This document shows, in pieces, positions 60,347 to 64,000 of a stretch of 64,000 nt of DNA. The notes beneath the pieces were generated by a model. It ran no database searches, was not told where the DNA came from, and saw nothing but the letters and a program-made list of their open reading frames with translations. A program made the position numbers and the translations under genes. This DNA is from DASVTR01 sp036387475 (GTDB lineage: Bacteria; Acidobacteriota; Blastocatellia; Pyrinomonadales; Pyrinomonadaceae), in NCBI GenBank assembly GCA_036387475.1, contig DASVTR010000013.1, positions 62,001 to 126,000 of the forward strand, read 5' to 3'. Within the stretch, counting starts at the first letter, position 1; each line of letters opens with the position of its first letter.

Positions 60347-62113
60347 ATGCACCCGAACCTACGCTCATTCCTAGACCTGCTCGCGCGCGAGAACGACCTC
60401 ATCAGAATCAGAACGGAAGTTGACCCCTATCTGGAACTGGCCGAAATTCATCGCCGCGTCATCGAACGCGGCGGCCCGGCGCTCCTCTTCGAGCATGTGA
60501 AGGGCAGCCGTTACCCGGTCGTCACTAATCTCTTCGGCACGGCTCGTCGCATTGATCTGGCGTTTGGCCCAAAGCCGGAAGCGCTCGTCCGCGAGGTCGT
60601 ACACGTCGCCGAAGCGCTCTTGCCGCCTCGTCCCGCGCAACTCTGGCAGCATCGCTCGCTCGCCCTCGAAGCTTTGAAACTCGGCACGCGCAACACACGC
60701 CGTGCGCCCGTCATGCAGGTTATGGACAAGCCCGCACGTCTCGCTGAGTTGCCAGTGCTGACGACGTGGCAGGAAGACGGTGGGCCATTCTTTACGCTGC
60801 CGCTCGTCTACACGGAGCACCCTTCGACCCGTAAGCACAACCTTGGCATGTATCGTATGCAGCGCTATGACGCGAGCACGACCGGCATCCACTGGCAGAT
60901 ACACAAAGGCGGCGGCTTTCATTATCACGAAGCCGAAAGCGTGGGCCAACCCTTGCCTCTGACGATGTTTCTAGGCGGCCCGCCCGCGCTGATTCTGGCG
61001 GCCATCGCGCCTCTGCCGGAAGACGTGCCGGAACTCGTGCTGGCTTCTGTGCTGGCGGGCGAGAAAGTATTAATGATGAAGAACCCGCTCGGCGAGAATC
61101 GCCATCGGCTCGTCGCCGAAGCGGAGTTTGCTTTAGTGGGCCACGTGCCGCCGCTTGAGAGAAGACCCGAAGGGCCGTTCGGCGACCATTACGGCTACTA
61201 CTCTTTGCAGCACGACTATCCAGTTTTTCATGTCGAGGCCGTCTTTCATCGCCGCGATGCTATCTATCCTGCGACCGTGGTTGGAAAACCGCGACAGGAA
61301 GATTTCTTCATCGGCGATTATCTGCAAAAGCTGCTCTCGCCGCTCTTTCCGTTAGTAATGCCGAGCGTCCGCGATTTATGGACATACGGCGAGACGGGCT
61401 TTCATTCGCTCTGCGCCGCTGTTGTGCGCGAACGCTACAGCCGCGAAGCACTGGTTTCAGGCTTTCGTATCCTCGGCGAAGGCCAACTCTCGCTGACAAA
61501 ATTTCTACTGCTGACGGACACGCCGCAGAACCTACAAGACTTCAAGAGCCTCTTTGAACACATCCTCGCTCGCGTGCGTTGGGAGAGCGACCTCTTCATC
61601 TTTTCCAATGTCTCGATGGACACGCTCGACTATACGAGCGGGAAAGTCAACGAAGGCAGCAAGGCCATCATGCTCGGCTTGGGCCAACCCGTGCGCGATT
61701 TGCCGCGCGAATTTCACGGGCGTTTACCCGGCGGTGTTAGCCGCGCCGAAGTCTTTTGCGGCGGCTGCCTCGTCGTCGAAGGCTCTCCCTACGCGGAAGA
61801 CGAAGAACAGGCTGCGCGGTTGTCCCAAGAGGAAGTTTTCAGCGAATGGCCGCTCGTTATCCTGCACGATAATGCGAGCGTGGCTCGCAGCACAGCTGAT
61901 TTTCTTTGGGCCACGTGGACGCGCTTTGAGCCTGCCGCCGACATTTACGCCGCCGGGACAAGCGTGCAGCGTCATCACATCTCTTATCGCGCGCCGCTCA
62001 TTATTGATTCGCGCATGAAGCCAGGCTATCCGGCGGAATTGATAGCACGCCCGGACATCGCAGCGCTGGTCGAAAGACGCTGGCGTGAGTATTTCCCAAA
62101 CGGCGCTGGCTGA
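60347..62113 (+). CDS. UbiD-family (prenyl-FMN) decarboxylase
   Basis: A 588-residue decarboxylase using prenylated FMN made by UbiX. 'ARENDLIRIRTEVDPYLELAEIHRRV' is the start; 'RYDASTTGIHWQIHKGGG', 'EGPFGDHYGYYS' (catalytic Glu/Asp area) and 'KVNEGSKAIMLGLGQPVRDLP' are conserved. Long UbiD proteins like this one act in menaquinone or aromatic-acid metabolism. No ubiX is adjacent. No Shine-Dalgarno is visible; H17 occupies the gap. Confidence 0.92.
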   Translation: MHPNLRSFLDLLARENDLIRIRTEVDPYLELAEIHRRVIERGGPALLFEHVKGSRYPVVTNLFGTARRIDLAFGPKPEALVREVVHVAEALLPPRPAQLWQHRSLALEALKLGTRNTRRAPVMQVMDKPARLAELPVLTTWQEDGGPFFTLPLVYTEHPSTRKHNLGMYRMQRYDASTTGIHWQIHKGGGFHYHEAESVGQPLPLTMFLGGPPALILAAIAPLPEDVPELVLASVLAGEKVLMMKNPLGENRHRLVAEAEFALVGHVPPLERRPEGPFGDHYGYYSLQHDYPVFHVEAVFHRRDAIYPATVVGKPRQEDFFIGDYLQKLLSPLFPLVMPSVRDLWTYGETGFHSLCAAVVRERYSREALVSGFRILGEGQLSLTKFLLLTDTPQNLQDFKSLFEHILARVRWESDLFIFSNVSMDTLDYTSGKVNEGSKAIMLGLGQPVRDLPREFHGRLPGGVSRAEVFCGGCLVVEGSPYAEDEEQAARLSQEEVFSEWPLVILHDNASVARSTADFLWATWTRFEPAADIYAAGTSVQRHHISYRAPLIIDSRMKPGYPAELIARPDIAALVERRWREYFPNGAG

Positions 62114-62134
62114 GGAAGGCTAAGCAGCGAAGCA

Positions 62135-63004
62135 ATGAAAATCTCAACGCGCAGGAAAAAGTATGTGCTCATCACGCTTGGCAGTCTTTTACTAGTTATC
62201 CTGTTCCTTGGCCTCTGGGCTTTCGTCATCGAGCCGAATCGTTTGTCTGTCAACGAAGTGGTAATCAGTCTGCCAAACTGGCCGTCAAACTTTGAACCCC
62301 TGCGAATCGTGCTGATTTCCGATTTGCACGTCGGCTCGCCATACATTGACGCTGCTAAATTGCAGCGCATCGTTGAAACCGCGAACGCGGCGCAACCCGA
62401 TTTGATTCTGCTGGCCGGTGACTTTATGGTGACGAGCAGTCAAGAGCAAACAATCGAGCCGGAAATCATCGCCGACGGGTTGAAGCACTTGCGCGCACGT
62501 TTCGGAGTCTTCGCCGTGCTCGGCAACCACGATTGGTGGTACAACGGCGAGCGCGTTCGTGCGGCCTTAAATGCGGTCGACATACGTGTTCTGGAAAATG
62601 ATGTCGCGCGGATTGAGCATCAGGGAAAAAACCTGTGGGTGGCAGGACTCGCAGACGCCTGGACGCGTAAGCCCGACATCACTGGGACACTGCAAAAAGT
62701 CACTGATGATGGGCCAATCATCGTCTTGACCCATAATCCCGATCTCTTTACAGATATTCCGGCGCGAGTCTCGCTGACGCTCGCCGGGCACACGCACGGC
62801 GGGCAAGTCAGCATTCCCCTTATCGGTCGTCCGCAAGTGCCTTCGCAATACGGTGAGCGCTACGCCATCGGGCACATCATAGAAGACAATCGTCATCTCT
62901 TCGTCACGCCCGGCGTCGGCACGAGTATCCTGCCTGTCCGCTTTCGCGTTCCGCCGGAGATTTCGGTTTTGACAATTACAGGAATGTTTTCCGGCACGTT
63001 GTAG
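62135..63004 (+). CDS. Membrane-anchored metallophosphoesterase
   Basis: One N-terminal transmembrane helix ('LITLGSLLLVILFLGLWAFVI') and a calcineurin-like domain with 'LISDLHVGSP', 'LLAGDFMV', 'VLGNHDWWYN', 'VLTHNPDLF' and 'LAGHTHGGQVSIP', all metal ligands intact. It matches the YkuE/YaeI group, which acts on the outer face of the membrane; UDP-sugar-lipid and lipid-phosphate substrates are known in the group. 289 aa. Confidence 0.93.
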   Translation: MKISTRRKKYVLITLGSLLLVILFLGLWAFVIEPNRLSVNEVVISLPNWPSNFEPLRIVLISDLHVGSPYIDAAKLQRIVETANAAQPDLILLAGDFMVTSSQEQTIEPEIIADGLKHLRARFGVFAVLGNHDWWYNGERVRAALNAVDIRVLENDVARIEHQGKNLWVAGLADAWTRKPDITGTLQKVTDDGPIIVLTHNPDLFTDIPARVSLTLAGHTHGGQVSIPLIGRPQVPSQYGERYAIGHIIEDNRHLFVTPGVGTSILPVRFRVPPEISVLTITGMFSGTL

Positions 63005-63071
63005 AATAATAGTTAGCTGGTATCATGCTTTCAGCAATTCAAGTCATTTGATTTTAACCGTGGAGAACCCC

Positions 63072-63548
63072 ATGCGATTCGTACAATTGAAAACACTATC
63101 GCTCTTCTTGCTGCTCATCATTAACGTTAGCGCGACTCCCGTCAACAACGCTTCGCTTGAGCCTTCTGCCCGGCGAGCGCAGAAACGCGACAAGGTAATC
63201 GCGACGCGGAGCGCCAGAGGCACTCTCAAAGGCTTTGAAGTCGGCGATTATCAACACGCGGTCATTACTCTGGCGAACGGCAAGGAAGAGTCTTACTTCA
63301 TCGGCCCAATGGGTCTACCGTATTTTCTCGCTCTGCACAAAGACGAGCCTTTGGTGCTGACTTATCAGATAGTTGATTCTTATATCCCGGAAGCGGGCGG
63401 CAACCAACGCATCAAAAGATTGAGCGGAGCAAGAGCAGGTAAGTTAACCTATGCCTCCTGGTGGAGAAAGATGAGGGCAAAGCATTCTGCGGCCCAACTG
63501 GAAAAGATGTACGGGGGCATGGTGGAAAAACTGCGGCTTAATCCGTAA
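63072..63548 (+). CDS. Secreted hypothetical protein
   Basis: ATG 63072 has GGAG upstream and starts a signal peptide ('LKTLSLFLLLIINVSATPV'). The 158-residue protein is mostly beta in style ('GTLKGFEVGDYQHAVITLANGKEESYFI') with a basic C-terminus. No family is recognised. Confidence 0.65.
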   Translation: MRFVQLKTLSLFLLLIINVSATPVNNASLEPSARRAQKRDKVIATRSARGTLKGFEVGDYQHAVITLANGKEESYFIGPMGLPYFLALHKDEPLVLTYQIVDSYIPEAGGNQRIKRLSGARAGKLTYASWWRKMRAKHSAAQLEKMYGGMVEKLRLNP

Positions 63549-63626
63549 GAGAAGCGACGCAGGCTTATAGAGAGTCCGATAACACCAGAAGACAATCAGG
63601 CCCATCCAAAAAAGGAGGCGGAAACA

Positions 63627-64000
63627 ATGGCAACAAGTCTCACGGAAGCCACACCTCGAAGCACGTCGCTAAGTTTTACAGAGGAGATGAAAGGTTATAT
63701 AGCGGCAGGGGAAACCGATTTCCAGCAGGGCTATGAAAAGGGGCAGGCAGCAAATACATTCATTGTCACTCATCTGATTATCAAGACAGACGACGTGGAG
63801 CGCTTTGTCACAGACCCTGCGCACGAGGCAAGCCCACTGGGTTATGTTATTTGCAATATGTTCGGGGGACAACTGCCGGTTTACGGAGGAGAGTTTAACC
63901 TCTTCGTTGATACAGCAAACCCCTGGCGTAAACGAATGAATTATCGCCTCTATTTCGGAGTGTCTGATACCACTTACACCTTGAGCGGATTTAAGGCGAT
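63627..64000 (+). CDS. Gene cut by the window end, GMC/cholesterol-oxidase-associated domain
   Basis: ATG 63627 follows a strong AAGGAGG at 63612-63618 and the frame is open to the last base (124 codons). The protein starts MATSLTEATP; 'LSFTEEMKGYIAAGETDFQQG', 'IKTDDVERFVTDPAHEASPLGYV' and 'GGQLPVYGGEFNLFVDTANP' resemble the middle domain of long cholesterol-oxidase/GMC polypeptides and their alpha/beta-hydrolase partners. The assignment rests on memory of that domain and stays tentative. Confidence 0.6.
   Translation, partial: MATSLTEATPRSTSLSFTEEMKGYIAAGETDFQQGYEKGQAANTFIVTHLIIKTDDVERFVTDPAHEASPLGYVICNMFGGQLPVYGGEFNLFVDTANPWRKRMNYRLYFGVSDTTYTLSGFKA

Overview
The window looks like a chromosome segment of an Acidobacteriota-type bacterium, probably class Blastocatellia. 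This is inferred from gene content and gene order, not from a search. Supporting traits are a diderm envelope with Lpt export and Kdo genes, a regulatory PTS carrying both HPr kinase and RapZ, secreted VWFA and TPR proteins, a Ser/Thr kinase with an N-terminal zinc ribbon, many GTG/TTG starts and high GC. Coding density is high and almost everything looks chromosomal; the exception is an AT-richer accessory island at about 33.4-37.5 kb.

Layout. 0-11.1 kb: an lptA/C-like gene, a VWFA protein, lptB, rpoN, hpf, hprK, rapZ, a mannose-type EIIA, ptsH and ptsI. This is a sugar-permease-free signalling PTS attached to sigma-54 and ribosome hibernation. 11.2-18.8 kb: an outer-membrane barrel, a Wza-like polysaccharide export protein, a large secreted TPR/repeat protein, a membrane-anchored beta-domain protein and a CPBP-type membrane protein. 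19.05-19.55 kb: RNase P RNA. 19.6-23.5 kb: an RHH protein, a small zinc-ribbon membrane protein, an MFS permease, a phosphatase-superfamily enzyme and hicBA. 23.7-29.3 kb (minus strand): ccsA, hemA, hemC, hemD and a sigma-54 activator, apparently one operon. 29.5-33.3 kb: acyl-CoA dehydrogenase, HD protein, proline dehydrogenase and NfeD. 33.4-37.5 kb: a cassette array read on the minus strand with four attC-like sites, one cassette carrying a complete type II restriction-modification system, and no integrase in the window. 37.5-44.6 kb (minus strand): a PIG-L-like protein, a methyltransferase/glycosyltransferase fusion, a secreted protein, a PP2C phosphatase, cystathionine gamma-synthase/lyase and cysteine synthase. 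44.8-53.7 kb: kdsB, a small membrane protein, pyrG, a Ser/Thr kinase, kdsA, a peptidase-like TPR protein, kdsC and a response regulator (Kdo supply, with CTP synthase feeding the CMP-Kdo step). 53.8-64 kb: tRNA-Gly(CCC), TPR and LEA-like lipoproteins (the latter with a strong sigma-54 promoter), an M16 peptidase pair, a UbiD-family decarboxylase, a metallophosphoesterase and the start of a gene cut by the window end.

Two observations stand out. First, seventeen gene junctions carry long dyads whose two arms are tandem 7-mers. The 7-mer word differs from place to place, but the two arms of one place always match. Many of these dyads fill the whole gap up to the next start codon, displace the Shine-Dalgarno sequence, or run into the 3' end of the upstream gene and encode its C-terminal tail. 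Second, the island at 33.4-37.5 kb obeys the cassette rule of integrons: the first ten bases of the restriction-modification cassette are the exact reverse complement of the end of its own attC-like site more than 2 kb away.
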